From a virus: a stretch of DNA of 28,265 nucleotides. Made by a program: the position numbers and the translations under genes. The stretch is from positions 1 to 28,265 of IMG/VR virus record IMGVR_UViG_3300030451_003072; one strand, written 5' to 3'. Every line of letters begins with the position of its first letter. The stretch's first letter is position 1. The notes beneath the pieces are model-generated. The model made no database searches. It was not told the DNA's origin and saw only the letters and a list, made by a program, of their open reading frames with translations. Shown in pieces: positions 20,801 to 28,265 of the stretch.

Positions 20801-23084
20801 TAGTTGGTCTTCTATCTCTATCCACGCCTCGTTTGTCAGCTCTTGTAGGTCTTTCGGTAGACTCTCCCCTAGGAGAAGGTGTCTCCATGCTTTTTCTAGT
20901 TGTTTGCTGTTTAGTTTTAGTACCATCTGTTTTTTTCTCCTTTACAATATTTTTACCATATCCACCTTTTTCTTTTTTAGGTTCTATAATATTAACGTCA
21001 TTGGTATTTAGACGTATTAAAGCATCTTGTTTAGATATAGCATCGCCTATCATATTACCTTGTATTGGTATTCTAACTAATTTTCCATCTTTAGTTCTTC
21101 CTTTGGGTAATGCACCTGTTTCAGTAAACGATACAATTAAAGGTTTTTTGTTAGCAACAGCTTTTGTTATTTCTGCTGGGTTTCCATACCTATATACATA
21201 TTTTCTACCTTTTAGGTTATCAGCAAAAGATTCTTCTATACTTTTAGTTCTACTATCTACATCATCAAAAAATCGGTTTAATTTATTTTTTTCAGCTTGA
21301 GTTGCTAATTCTAAAGCTGTTTCTTCTTTTATTCTTTGTTGTTCGTTGGTTAACTCTTGCTTGGTTGGTTCTAGTCCAAAATCTAAAGCCATTTGTTTAC
21401 GGCTTATTTCTTCAGGAGGACTCATAAATCTCTTTATACTGTCTTCCATAATTTTAAGTCTTTGCTCAACTTCTTCTATAACTTCAAGAGACTCTAGACC
21501 TTTTAGAGATGACTTTGGTATACCTAAAATACTAGCGGCTTTGTTTGCACTTGACCTACTTGGTGGTTTGCCAACACCTTCTGAGCTTTTCCATGTATTT
21601 GCTTTATCTATAGTATTTCTAACTGACTGTATTTTTGAGGGTAAGAAAGCATCTATATCCCCTTGCGTTAAAGCATTTTCTTCTATTTTATTATCTAAAC
21701 CTACAACTCTTTCTCTTAGTTGATTAACTAAATCAAGGTACCCTGCTTTTTTAGGTGGTGTTACACCTAAACTAGTTAGCGCTGTTATTACTCTACTTTT
21801 ACCTCTATTTATAGGCTCTCTTTTTAAATCACCTTTGTATATATCATTAACTAAAAAGTCTTTTGCTTTTACAAAAGATGTATCGACAGGAGCATTTTCA
21901 AACATGTCTATCTGCTCTGGAGTCTTTGGTTCAGGTGCTGCTTTCTTGCCTGTTTTTATTATTGTTTTTAAAAAGTCTTGTTCAGAAGCGGTTTCGATTT
22001 CTTTACCTGATGGCATTGTAAACCCTTGAGGGCTAGGTAAAAGAGGGGTTGGTTCAGGAGCAGGTAAAGCAAGTTGTTGCTCTTCAGGTTTAGTTTCGGC
22101 TTTTAGTTTAGCTTCTTCCTCTGCAATAGCTTTTTTAATACTTGGGTATTGGTTTATAGCACCTATAGGTGCGCCTAGTAAAGCAGCGCCCGCTGCTGTT
22201 TCTATATATTCTTTTACTGCACCTTCATCGGTAAGTGATAAACCAGCTTGCGCTCTTTCTAAAACAGTCTGCCCTAGTTCTTGTGGCACCTCAAATGCAA
22301 TACCTTTACCAGCACCTTTCTTTAGACTTTCTTTTGTAATAGATAACGTTTTTTTGATACCTTCTTTTTTAGCTGTTTGTTTTGCAAATTCTTCTGAGAC
22401 TGCTTCGGTTGCTGCTTTTTGTGCAGCTAGCCCTTCAAACCCAAGCATTTTTGCTATACCTGGGAAGAATCTAAGACCAAATAAATCTAATGCAGTTTGC
22501 CCTGCAGCACTCCCTAGCGCTGCATTAATGGAGGCATCTCTTTGTAATTCACCTGCGTCTACTCTAGCTTTATTTTCTTGCGCCTGTCTACCCAAGTTGG
22601 TAGTCAAATACTGACCTAGTAAAGTTATACCACCTGCCACAGTACCTGCGAGAGGGTTTATAAATTTAGTAGCAGCTACCGCTGCACCGGCTGCAGGGGC
22701 AATAAAACCTAATGATTGACCTGTTAATTGCCTAGCCCAATTAAAAAAGTCTTTTGGGCCTCGTATATCAAAAAAACCTGTTGTATCTCCTGCGCTTTCA
22801 GCTTCTTTTATTAAAGCATCTCTCGTTGAGTCGTCATTACTAATACCATATTTAAGAGCTTCAGGTAAATCACCAAGAGTAGTAAAACCCTCTGCAAAAG
22901 AAGATATAAGCCCCATTTGTTTTTTAGGGGTATCAACTGGCTCAACAACAGTAGTAGGACGAGTAGTAAGTGCTTCGGCTACTTTTGAGTAATCTACAGG
23001 GTCTTTTTCTCTTTTACCTAAAAGTTCACTCGCACCGACTTCAGGTAGTTCGTAGTACGACCCGTCAGGAAGTTGTATTCTCAT
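17820..23084 (-). CDS. Giant internal virion (ejection-type) protein, 1754 aa
   Basis: It is the last and largest gene of the minus-strand module, in the position of T7 gene 16 (1318 aa). Gly/Ala-rich hydrophobic segments near residues 123-160, 186-220 and 296-312, and again around 1200-1235 and 1465-1500, could enter a membrane. Between them lie Pro-rich (about 339-352) and very polar Ser/Thr/Arg/Lys linkers (about 710-775), giving a multi-domain chain. The C-terminal third resembles the large polyvalent phage proteins that are packaged and injected. I see no lytic transglycosylase motif at the N-terminus, unlike T7 gp16. Its ATG overlaps the previous stop (ATGA). Role: DNA ejection or injected effector, inferred. 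Confidence 0.75.
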   Translation of the reverse strand: MRIQLPDGSYYELPEVGASELLGKREKDPVDYSKVAEALTTRPTTVVEPVDTPKKQMGLISSFAEGFTTLGDLPEALKYGISNDDSTRDALIKEAESAGDTTGFFDIRGPKDFFNWARQLTGQSLGFIAPAAGAAVAATKFINPLAGTVAGGITLLGQYLTTNLGRQAQENKARVDAGELQRDASINAALGSAAGQTALDLFGLRFFPGIAKMLGFEGLAAQKAATEAVSEEFAKQTAKKEGIKKTLSITKESLKKGAGKGIAFEVPQELGQTVLERAQAGLSLTDEGAVKEYIETAAGAALLGAPIGAINQYPSIKKAIAEEEAKLKAETKPEEQQLALPAPEPTPLLPSPQGFTMPSGKEIETASEQDFLKTIIKTGKKAAPEPKTPEQIDMFENAPVDTSFVKAKDFLVNDIYKGDLKREPINRGKSRVITALTSLGVTPPKKAGYLDLVNQLRERVVGLDNKIEENALTQGDIDAFLPSKIQSVRNTIDKANTWKSSEGVGKPPSRSSANKAASILGIPKSSLKGLESLEVIEEVEQRLKIMEDSIKRFMSPPEEISRKQMALDFGLEPTKQELTNEQQRIKEETALELATQAEKNKLNRFFDDVDSRTKSIEESFADNLKGRKYVYRYGNPAEITKAVANKKPLIVSFTETGALPKGRTKDGKLVRIPIQGNMIGDAISKQDALIRLNTNDVNIIEPKKEKGGYGKNIVKEKKTDGTKTKQQTTRKSMETPSPRGESTERPTRADKRGVDRDRRPTTESDRGVQEGERTKSNPLDDLNEIFREGAATTPEDITPEQKGFFRGLKGTARKTYLFFATVKQVGQIWGEKYNSIKNAADLINERSKTFNRYLNEVQVLTDRIQSYLQTNPTKSDKFIDLILESSYYDVDASNPDPGYTNAEQQKEYTKKRAEYNRLDEEAKTIYKDIKNHFDNNYTLLKEALIKKVQDSELTEAAKKEATDKLETLFSENKKMNFYFPFQRSGDYWLKWDIGEGQDPVKMAFRTDAERSAAKVQIEAIKRRRPDLKISEIDEYDFTNSKNAEKSLDKISGSINNQSTLGKLLDIVRKGAKDNPQAKNRIVDDITQMYLNSLPEQSMLRSMMKGRQNILGFKKLGFQDTDFVDMFNTKALAMARQQANAEYDSLIQKELTNVEKETQGTSDRDLYTNMAKQYALIKNPDVGKTYEFDIPIWGRQKLNPSTMAGKLGFFWYLATPAAAIVNVLHTPIHASAHMVGKFSQSKVFSEIGKALSDVSKQSFKRGLTKKRPKRVYTHAELFGKTGNEKLDNRKYTVAVPNLGNKEEEKAMAKAILDRTISELGQVGSTIGTMPEGDAPFTKSKTEFAIGQSKAGKVMDFLFGAFPKAEQLNREVTFLAAYRLAKKDPSALEKGKKYKDAFEYATHITDQAHGDYSYNNAGLAFKSPNIIAKSALMFKKFPLFMYYNYYTAYKDWVKNNPNISEETKQEAKKQLFSMLGYAFVAAGLKGIPMYFALEFMLEALLGIGDDEPVDGAEFIRRNTGELFYGGALQYITDIALSDRIGYGQAPVRVPYGQNEDFVYNMFTMFGGPLIGLTTNLSRGANMMLEGDFARGLETATPLFLKNTMKAVRYVEEGTATTRKGLPIVDEVSKFEAFMQLVGFTPQEVARQYELNNARKVLSDAVFNKRLKLITAYTAASIARDNEQMEEILGEIQEFSKEYPMARIKFSSLKKSRKMTQRNEFLNAQYGLGGMRLDPNMLRFTEERLSDYGPFGKSENI

Positions 23085-24943
23085 TCTTCTCTATGAAAAT
23101 CAAAAAGGCTTTTAGGGTTTCTATTTAACTTAGTTATCCCCCCTTTTTTCATACCTTCTGGCACTGGGAGGCCTAGCTGTACAAAAAGCGATTTATTCAT
23201 ACCTTGTAAATACTCTTTATATCTATTTAAGATAATATTTCTTTGGTCTTCTGGTACATCTACAAAAAGTTCAGGTTCATTTTCTAATTGTAATACTTTT
23301 AAAGACATTGCTTGATAAGTACTTACTGCATCTTGAGCAGCTTTGGTTGCAGCAATACCTTTATTCGTATCAATTTCGTATTTCTTTATAGCGGCAGTAA
23401 ATGCATTTTGCACTTCTTGAGCTTTATTATTTAGGGTCGCAACGAGACGTGTCTTATTATCATCTGCGGCTAGAGTAGCTATCTTAAAGCCTAAATCTGC
23501 TTCGGCTACAGCTAGATTATCCTTTCTAGTCTGATATGCTTCTTTCAATCTTCTAGCTTCTTGCATATCACCTCTTTGTTGCGCATCCATCATACTATAA
23601 AGGTTACCCATAGCTTCACGCTTCATTCTTCTAATTTCTCTAGCTTCTTTCTTCTGGTCTTGGAACACACCTAGCGCTTTAGCAGCACCATTTACAAACC
23701 CTCCAAGAAGTCCTTGGCCTGGGTCTCCTGAAGCTATACCTATACCTAACGCAATAAGAGCATTTGGAACCGCTTGTAGTTCCGCTTGCCTAGCCTCATC
23801 TTCGATACCATCTATAAGACCTTTCATTTTTTCTGTGTAATCTACTTCTCTAAGGTCTTTAATTTCCTGCATGTACCCACCGAGAGTTTTATCCTTACCT
23901 AATTTAGGGAATCTATCCAAAATGTCTTTTTCTATTTGTTTATAATCTGTAGTGAGCGTACTAGTTGCAAATTCTTCAAAATTAAACTTTGGAGCTTTTT
24001 CTTTTGGTTCGTCTTTAGGTTTTTTTGTTTCTGGCGGCGCTGTTTCATCAGCTCTATTTGCTTGGTCTTTTGCTACTTCTTCAGTTATAGAAGGCGCTTT
24101 TCCTTCTTCATAAAGAGAAACTCGTCTTTCTTCAGCGGTGTTTCTTTGATTTATTAATGCTTGTTTTTCAGGACCGTCTTCCATATTTGCTATTTGTTCA
24201 TCCATAGCCTTTATGTTTCTTGTAAGTGAATCGGCTTGACCAAAGTAAGGAAAATCTACAGCTATACCACCTCTAGGTTGTGAATCTAATTTTTCTCGTT
24301 GTTCTGATAATTGGCTTAAAAGGTTTTGTTTCATTAAAAAAGATGGGCTACCTGGATCAGGATCACCTAGTTCTGCTATTCTAGCTTCTAATACTTCAGT
24401 ATCTGTATAATCATCAGGAGCTAAACCATACTCATCTTTTTCAGAAAACAATCTACTAAAAGGCATAAATTTACCAAGTCTTTTATAAAAAGGTAATTTA
24501 TAGTCCTCTTCCTCTTTTAGTCTATCTTCACCAAATCCACCTCTATCAAAAGATACTCGACCACCTTCAAACATTCTAACAGCCGCAGGTACACCCATAG
24601 TTTCTTGTCCGCTTGGTTCTTCATAATTACCCTTCATTTGCATACCTGTAGGTACCCCAGATCGAGTTCCTTGAGATGCTATACCCGTCATAGGCATTTC
24701 GCCAGGAGCAGAGCGACCTACGTTTTCTACCGCAGTTGCTTCTTTTATTGTTCTTTCAGCGACAGTTTCTTGTGGTGTTTGTTGTGATGCTATACCAGCA
24801 AATTGTTTTTCCATAGAAGTTCTACGGCTTAGTTCACTAACCACTAAATATTGAGGGTAATTACCTGAAGGCATAGTTGCTTCTTTAATTAAAAAATCTT
24901 TTGGTACACCCTTTAAATATTCTGAAATCTGTAATATATTCAT
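23081..24943 (-). CDS. Internal virion/structural protein, 620 aa, gp15 position
   Basis: The N-terminal 45 residues (MNILQISEYLKGVPKDFLIK, then PSGNYPQYLVVSELSRR) match a pattern I recall from many uncultured marine phage structural proteins. Short motifs GIAS occur at 50-53 and 87-90, EGGRV at 126-130, and KKGGITK near the C-terminus (599-605). The middle is Glu/Lys/Pro rich and helical. Around residues 384-467 a Gly-rich hydrophobic stretch (LIALGIGIASGDPGQGLLGG) is followed by a basic helix. It lies in the slot of T7 gene 15 (747 aa), between the gp14-like and gp16-like genes. TAGGAGC precedes the ATG, which abuts the prior stop. Core or ejection protein is the likely role. Confidence 0.65.
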   Translation of the reverse strand: MNILQISEYLKGVPKDFLIKEATMPSGNYPQYLVVSELSRRTSMEKQFAGIASQQTPQETVAERTIKEATAVENVGRSAPGEMPMTGIASQGTRSGVPTGMQMKGNYEEPSGQETMGVPAAVRMFEGGRVSFDRGGFGEDRLKEEEDYKLPFYKRLGKFMPFSRLFSEKDEYGLAPDDYTDTEVLEARIAELGDPDPGSPSFLMKQNLLSQLSEQREKLDSQPRGGIAVDFPYFGQADSLTRNIKAMDEQIANMEDGPEKQALINQRNTAEERRVSLYEEGKAPSITEEVAKDQANRADETAPPETKKPKDEPKEKAPKFNFEEFATSTLTTDYKQIEKDILDRFPKLGKDKTLGGYMQEIKDLREVDYTEKMKGLIDGIEDEARQAELQAVPNALIALGIGIASGDPGQGLLGGFVNGAAKALGVFQDQKKEAREIRRMKREAMGNLYSMMDAQQRGDMQEARRLKEAYQTRKDNLAVAEADLGFKIATLAADDNKTRLVATLNNKAQEVQNAFTAAIKKYEIDTNKGIAATKAAQDAVSTYQAMSLKVLQLENEPELFVDVPEDQRNIILNRYKEYLQGMNKSLFVQLGLPVPEGMKKGGITKLNRNPKSLFDFHREE

Positions 24944-25867
24944 TTATCTTGCTCCTAAATATGCACCCAAACCTGCGACACCTAAACCTAACATTTGCTG
25001 GAATGGGCTTGGAGGTGTTTGATATGCTTGCGTTGTTACAGGAGATACAGGGCCTAATCCTCTAATAGCAGATGAGTAAGCCGCTAGCTGTTGATATGGA
25101 TAATCTTGTTGTCTTAAGAAATCTTTATATCGTAAATCTAACAATCTTTGTGCTTCTGCTTGTTCTAGTGTACCTGCTCTTTCTAGTGCTTGTAATCTTT
25201 GAATCTCTGCTTGTTGTTGCGCTCCACCTATCGCTGCAAGTTGACCTGCACCTGCTAATTTAGCTTGTCTATCTCTCTCAAATTGTTGTTGAGCATTTTG
25301 AAACGCTGCTTCACTACCTCTAGCTTGTATATCTGATAATCTTTGGCCTAAGTTAGCAATTTCTTGAGATTCGATTAACCCTTGTCTTGAACCTCCAAAC
25401 GCACCTGCTCTTGCAGCTTGTGATCTAATTTGTTGTAGCGCTTGTTGGCCTTCTGTTGTAGCTTTTCTTTTTGCAATATCTGTTACGGCTTGTTGATAAG
25501 GTGACATATAAACTTGAGCTTGTGGTGTACCAAACTCTTGTGTGCCTTGCAATGCAGCTAGTCCAGCAGCGGGGTAGTATTGTGATGGCCCCATTGCTTT
25601 TGTTTGCTCTAACGCACTTATTTGTGCATCAGACATCCCTGCAATTCTTTCTCCTCTATATGGAGTGTACTGTCTAGCAGATAATCTTTGCGCTTGTTGT
25701 GCTATATCTTCAGCATAAGGAACAAGAGACTCTGGCATTTGCACTTGGTATGCAGTTTGCTGTGTAGGCGCTCCTCCGCCACCTCCGCCACTTCCACCAT
25801 AGAAGCAAAAAAAGTTTTCCTGTAACCACCTTATACTAAAAATTTTAAAAATTAACATACTTTCCAT
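24944..25867 (-). CDS. Gln/Ala-rich internal virion protein, 307 aa, gp14 position
   Basis: I start at the ATG at 25867 (AAGGA 7 nt upstream on the minus strand, 2 nt after the previous stop) and not at the TTG 18 nt earlier. A hydrophobic/aromatic N-terminus (MLIFKIFSIRWLQENFFCFY) leads to a glycine run (GGSGGGGGG, about 24-32). Then follows a long Gln/Ala-rich helical region including MSPYQQAVTDIAKR and AGAFGGSRQGLIESQE (about 154-169), which I associate with podovirus internal or tail-associated proteins. The C-terminus is Gly/Leu hydrophobic (MLGLGVAGLGAYLGAR). Order after the gp13-like gene supports a T7 gp14-like ejection protein, though it is longer than T7's 196 aa. Confidence 0.65.
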   Translation of the reverse strand: MESMLIFKIFSIRWLQENFFCFYGGSGGGGGGAPTQQTAYQVQMPESLVPYAEDIAQQAQRLSARQYTPYRGERIAGMSDAQISALEQTKAMGPSQYYPAAGLAALQGTQEFGTPQAQVYMSPYQQAVTDIAKRKATTEGQQALQQIRSQAARAGAFGGSRQGLIESQEIANLGQRLSDIQARGSEAAFQNAQQQFERDRQAKLAGAGQLAAIGGAQQQAEIQRLQALERAGTLEQAEAQRLLDLRYKDFLRQQDYPYQQLAAYSSAIRGLGPVSPVTTQAYQTPPSPFQQMLGLGVAGLGAYLGAR

Positions 25868-25869
25868 AG

Positions 25870-26295
25870 TTATTTCCTTAACCAACGACAGTCATTTTTA
25901 TGCATTTCTAATATTATCAAATCGCCACCATTTTCATGCATATTTTTCCATCGAGTTTTTTCTCTAAACCCTAATTTTAAATCAAAATTTAACGCATGTA
26001 CATTCATGCTATTAATAACACCAATAAGCAAATCGACATGCAAAACATTAAAAGGAAAGTCAAAAGCAGCATACAATAACTGTCTCGGTCTTGTTTCATA
26101 TCCTCTAATGCTAGCAATATGCATTTGAACGCTTCTACCAAGAAAGTTGTTGTAGCCAACAACCCATCTAATGTAACCTTTTTTGTCCAACCAAACCAGA
26201 GTTTTAAGGTCCGGAGTGTATTGAACACCTGCTTCTTCATATAAAATCTTCTCTGCCGCTAAACGGTCTTCTTTCCTCCTTGGTATTATGACCAT
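25870..26295 (-). CDS. GNAT-fold / T7 gp13-like virion assembly protein, 141 aa
   Basis: The pattern of strands and helices (GYIRWVVGYNNFLGRSVQMH, then LHVDLLIGVINSMNVHALNF, then DLKLGFREKTRWKN) fits an acetyltransferase (GNAT)-type fold: the N/A-rich helix followed by LGF is typical. The length is almost that of T7 gp13 (138 aa), a virion assembly protein with the same kind of fold that is encoded just before the internal core genes, exactly the placement here. No canonical acetyl-CoA loop (RxxGxG/A) is visible, so enzymatic activity is doubtful. ATG 26295 follows the previous stop by one base and its binding site is weak. Confidence 0.7.
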   Translation of the reverse strand: MVIIPRRKEDRLAAEKILYEEAGVQYTPDLKTLVWLDKKGYIRWVVGYNNFLGRSVQMHIASIRGYETRPRQLLYAAFDFPFNVLHVDLLIGVINSMNVHALNFDLKLGFREKTRWKNMHENGGDLIILEMHKNDCRWLRK

Positions 26296-26296
26296 A

Positions 26297-28189
26297 CTAT
26301 GCTGGCATGAACTCCTCTGCTTCTATTTCTGGTGGTTGAGTCTTTTTACCTGTCCTTGCCATTCTAACTCTATCCATCATTTCATATAATTTAGAAGCAC
26401 CAGCATTGCTAGAACCATTACCTAAACCTGCTACTACATCAGCGGGTACAATAAATTCATCTTTAGATAATGCTACTTCTTGTTCGTTTTCAATATCTCC
26501 ATAAACTTCATCTGACATTCCATCACCATCGCCCTCTACTTGGCCTTCTGTTTGAGGTAGTGAATCTGTTTGAGGTAGTGAAGCTACACCACCTTCTTGA
26601 AACTTAATTGGTCTTGTGCCATATCTAAACTGACCTTTACCACTACTATCGCTATATGGGTTATAGCCAGGTACTGTGTATCGTGTTTCTCTTGTGTAAA
26701 TTGGCTCACCACTCCCTGTATAACCACTAATAACATCTCTAAAAACTCTATTACTTTGCCCAGGAATATTTGCCCGTTCACCTAATTCACTAAAAGATGT
26801 ATATTTAGTGTAGGGTTTAAAAGTGCTAGTGCTTCTACTACCTGATGCTTTTTTTGTATCTGCGATAACATTTGGGCTACCTGTAACTTGTTCGCCTGAA
26901 CCTGTACCTGCACCTATACCTACACTTGGAGCGGAACCTGTTCCTACTGGGCTTTGATAATCTTGCGGTACAAAACTTCTATAATCATATCCACGAATGT
27001 TTGGATTAAATACATCATACCCAAATTCTGTAGTGTTAACAGGTCTTGCGGCTGGCATAGCACCCATACCATATCTAGCTCCACCTAAAATACCAGGAGC
27101 AAACGACATTAAATTACCCTGAAATGCGCTAGCTGGAACGTTTTCCATAAAAACAGGGGAAGGGCTACTTGGTAGTATATCTTGTACTGTAGTTGTTTGT
27201 ATTTCTTCAGGCATTGGAGCTGCTATACCTACATTTTCTACAGGTGCTGGCGGTTCTCCCAAGCCTAATTCGCTTGGGCTAGGTGGAGGGGCTAACGCAG
27301 GGGCAGCATCAACAATACCGCCTTCTTGCATTTGTTTTATATGTCCACCTTCTTTAGCGTATAAGCCATATCCTGGGCCAAAATAACCATACTCACCACT
27401 ACCATAACCTGCACCTGGGTAAGAGACAGGATCGCTATATGGTCTAGCTAATTCAATTTCTTTTCTTCTCCTTCTTCTAATCGCTTCTTGTTCTTCTGGT
27501 GACCTACCCATCATTGTACCAGCCGTAGCTGCTAAAGCACCTGGGACTACATTTCCATAACCACCTAATCTATCAATAATTCCAGGGCCTTGTGGAGCAG
27601 TAGTAACTGTATCACCTACAGTATAAAGTGGTTTTTCTGCCGCTAAACCAAATGAAGCTGCCGAGCTAGGATTTGATGGGTTATAAGTATTAACTTGGTT
27701 TATAGCATCAGCACCAGTCTCTCTTACTACTTGTGTTTTTGTTGGGTCGGTAGTGACTGTTTGATCTGCGCCTTTCATAGCTTGACCTGCTTTAGATGCT
27801 AGACCATATGTTAGACCTGCGGTTAGTCCTGATGAAAGAGCTTCTTGTTTATTAGCACCGGTAAGTAAACCACCTATAGCTGTACCTGCACCAGCCATGA
27901 TTGCTCTACCTGCTGTTCCGCCTAAAAATTGTGTTAGACCGCTTCCTGCTCCTAACCCCGTTGCTATTTTAGGGGCAAAATAAGGCATTGCAATTGATAG
28001 TCCTATTGGCGCTGCAAACTTTAAAAAGTCTTTAAATTTAAACATCTCAGGTAATCCTGTTTCAGGATTGTTTGTTATACCGCCTGGGATTAAAGATGCT
28101 ATACCTGCAACTTCTTCGGGTGCCATATGCACGAGCATACTGTCGCCATATCTACCTTTACTTGCTAATTCTTGTGCTGTTTTATCCAT
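26297..28189 (-). CDS. Gly/Pro-rich virion structural protein, 630 aa
   Basis: Residues 57-130 are hydrophobic and Gly/Ala rich, with possible membrane-active helices. The centre (250-450) is Pro/Ser/Gly rich and probably disordered. Short EGG motifs occur at 280-282, 289-291 and 532-534 (KEGGHIK, QEGGIVD, QEGGVAS), and GIA motifs at 29-31 and 321-323. The C-terminal block LSKDEFIVPADVVAGLGNGS (574-593) followed by a helix and basic end is a pattern I recall from uncultured marine phage structural proteins. AAAGG on the minus strand precedes ATG 28189, which overlaps the upstream stop by one base. It lies between a fibre-like protein and the gp13-like gene; precise role unknown. Confidence 0.65.
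   Translation of the reverse strand: MDKTAQELASKGRYGDSMLVHMAPEEVAGIASLIPGGITNNPETGLPEMFKFKDFLKFAAPIGLSIAMPYFAPKIATGLGAGSGLTQFLGGTAGRAIMAGAGTAIGGLLTGANKQEALSSGLTAGLTYGLASKAGQAMKGADQTVTTDPTKTQVVRETGADAINQVNTYNPSNPSSAASFGLAAEKPLYTVGDTVTTAPQGPGIIDRLGGYGNVVPGALAATAGTMMGRSPEEQEAIRRRRRKEIELARPYSDPVSYPGAGYGSGEYGYFGPGYGLYAKEGGHIKQMQEGGIVDAAPALAPPPSPSELGLGEPPAPVENVGIAAPMPEEIQTTTVQDILPSSPSPVFMENVPASAFQGNLMSFAPGILGGARYGMGAMPAARPVNTTEFGYDVFNPNIRGYDYRSFVPQDYQSPVGTGSAPSVGIGAGTGSGEQVTGSPNVIADTKKASGSRSTSTFKPYTKYTSFSELGERANIPGQSNRVFRDVISGYTGSGEPIYTRETRYTVPGYNPYSDSSGKGQFRYGTRPIKFQEGGVASLPQTDSLPQTEGQVEGDGDGMSDEVYGDIENEQEVALSKDEFIVPADVVAGLGNGSSNAGASKLYEMMDRVRMARTGKKTQPPEIEAEEFMPA
26547..26582 (-). repeat. Two exact 18-bp direct repeats in the 630-aa gene
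   Basis: TCTGTTTGAGGTAGTGAA (plus-strand reading) occurs twice head to tail. In the protein it yields two SLPQT[DE] units at about residues 537-547, just after the EGGVAS motif. It keeps the frame and is probably a recent slippage duplication in a disordered linker. Confidence 0.7.
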
Positions 28190-28265
28190 TACGCTACCTT
28201 TAGTGTGCCACTATCATTGTAGATTGTACCTGCAGCTAATCCTGACGCTGACGTGGGTAAGTTAG
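28189..28265 (-). CDS. C-terminus of a probable tail or fibre protein, cut by window end
   Basis: On the minus strand a frame enters from the right edge and ends with TAA at 28191-28189. The 24 visible residues include LPTSASGLAAGTIYNDSGTL and end KVA. This LPTS...GxxYNDSGTLKV ending is a pattern I recall at the C-termini of phage tail, fibre or head-decoration proteins. The stop shares a base with the next ATG (TAATG), so it is in the same operon as the virion genes. Confidence 0.65.
   Translation of the reverse strand, partial: NLPTSASGLAAGTIYNDSGTLKVA

Noticed and set aside
20584-21300. 238-aa plus-strand ORF inside the giant virion gene
   Set aside because: It is antisense to a long, convincing minus-strand coding region. 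Its Ser/Phe/Leu-rich composition is what the reverse of a Lys/Glu-rich gene gives, and it has no binding site or context.
25868-25885. TTG start six codons upstream for the 307-aa virion protein
   Set aside because: It lies inside the gp13-like gene; the ATG at 25867 has AAGGA at good spacing and follows the stop by 2 nt.

Overview
The window is a piece of a tailed double-stranded DNA phage genome, most likely an uncultured, AT-rich marine podovirus with a T7-like body plan. The evidence is a family A DNA polymerase with its own 3'-5' exonuclease, a DUF3310 protein, a primase-helicase, tightly overlapping genes, and a minus-strand run of virion genes whose order and sizes resemble T7 genes 13-14-15-16. 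There is no rRNA, tRNA, CRISPR array, insertion sequence, integrase, RNA polymerase, terminase, portal, capsid or lysis gene that I can recognise. The window is a fragment: a gene is cut at each end.

Region 1 (1 to about 6050, plus strand) is an accessory or early region of mostly unrecognised genes. Its clearest content is a MoxR-type AAA+ ATPase (2056-3195) beside a protein joining an HExxH metallopeptidase-like domain to a von Willebrand A domain (3206-4471), followed by an orphan 392-aa protein (4497-5675). A good sigma70-type promoter (1912-1940) and a perfect 18-bp palindrome (2014-2031) lie just before the ATPase. A 24-nt translation-start module is repeated exactly before the ATPase and the 392-aa gene.

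Region 2 (about 6058 to 13082, plus strand) is a compact replication and recombination operon: VRR-NUC nuclease, several small unknowns, family A DNA polymerase (Leu at the position equivalent to E. coli Pol I 762), a free-standing LAGLIDADG homing endonuclease, DUF3310 protein, a RecB/Cas4-like nuclease with four iron-sulfur-type cysteines, a small basic HNH-like protein and an SNF2-type helicase. Most genes overlap by 4 nt or a little more, and several use GTG or TTG starts there.

Region 3 (13089 to 17823, plus strand) begins with a second sigma70-type promoter. It holds a conserved coiled-coil phage protein, a probable zinc-containing ssDNA-binding protein with an acidic tail, a small helix-turn-helix regulator, a 954-aa primase-helicase, a possible structured RNA of two abutting hairpins (17575-17630), and a small coiled-coil ORF.

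Region 4 (17820 to 28265, minus strand) is the virion module. Read in its own direction it is: the tail of a probable fibre or tail protein, a 630-aa structural protein, a 141-aa GNAT/gp13-like protein, a 307-aa Gln/Ala-rich protein, a 620-aa protein and a 1754-aa giant protein. I interpret the last four as a T7-like internal core or DNA-ejection set. Early and late modules converge and share 3 nt of their stop codons at 17820-17823. No gene-free stretch exceeds about 125 bases.
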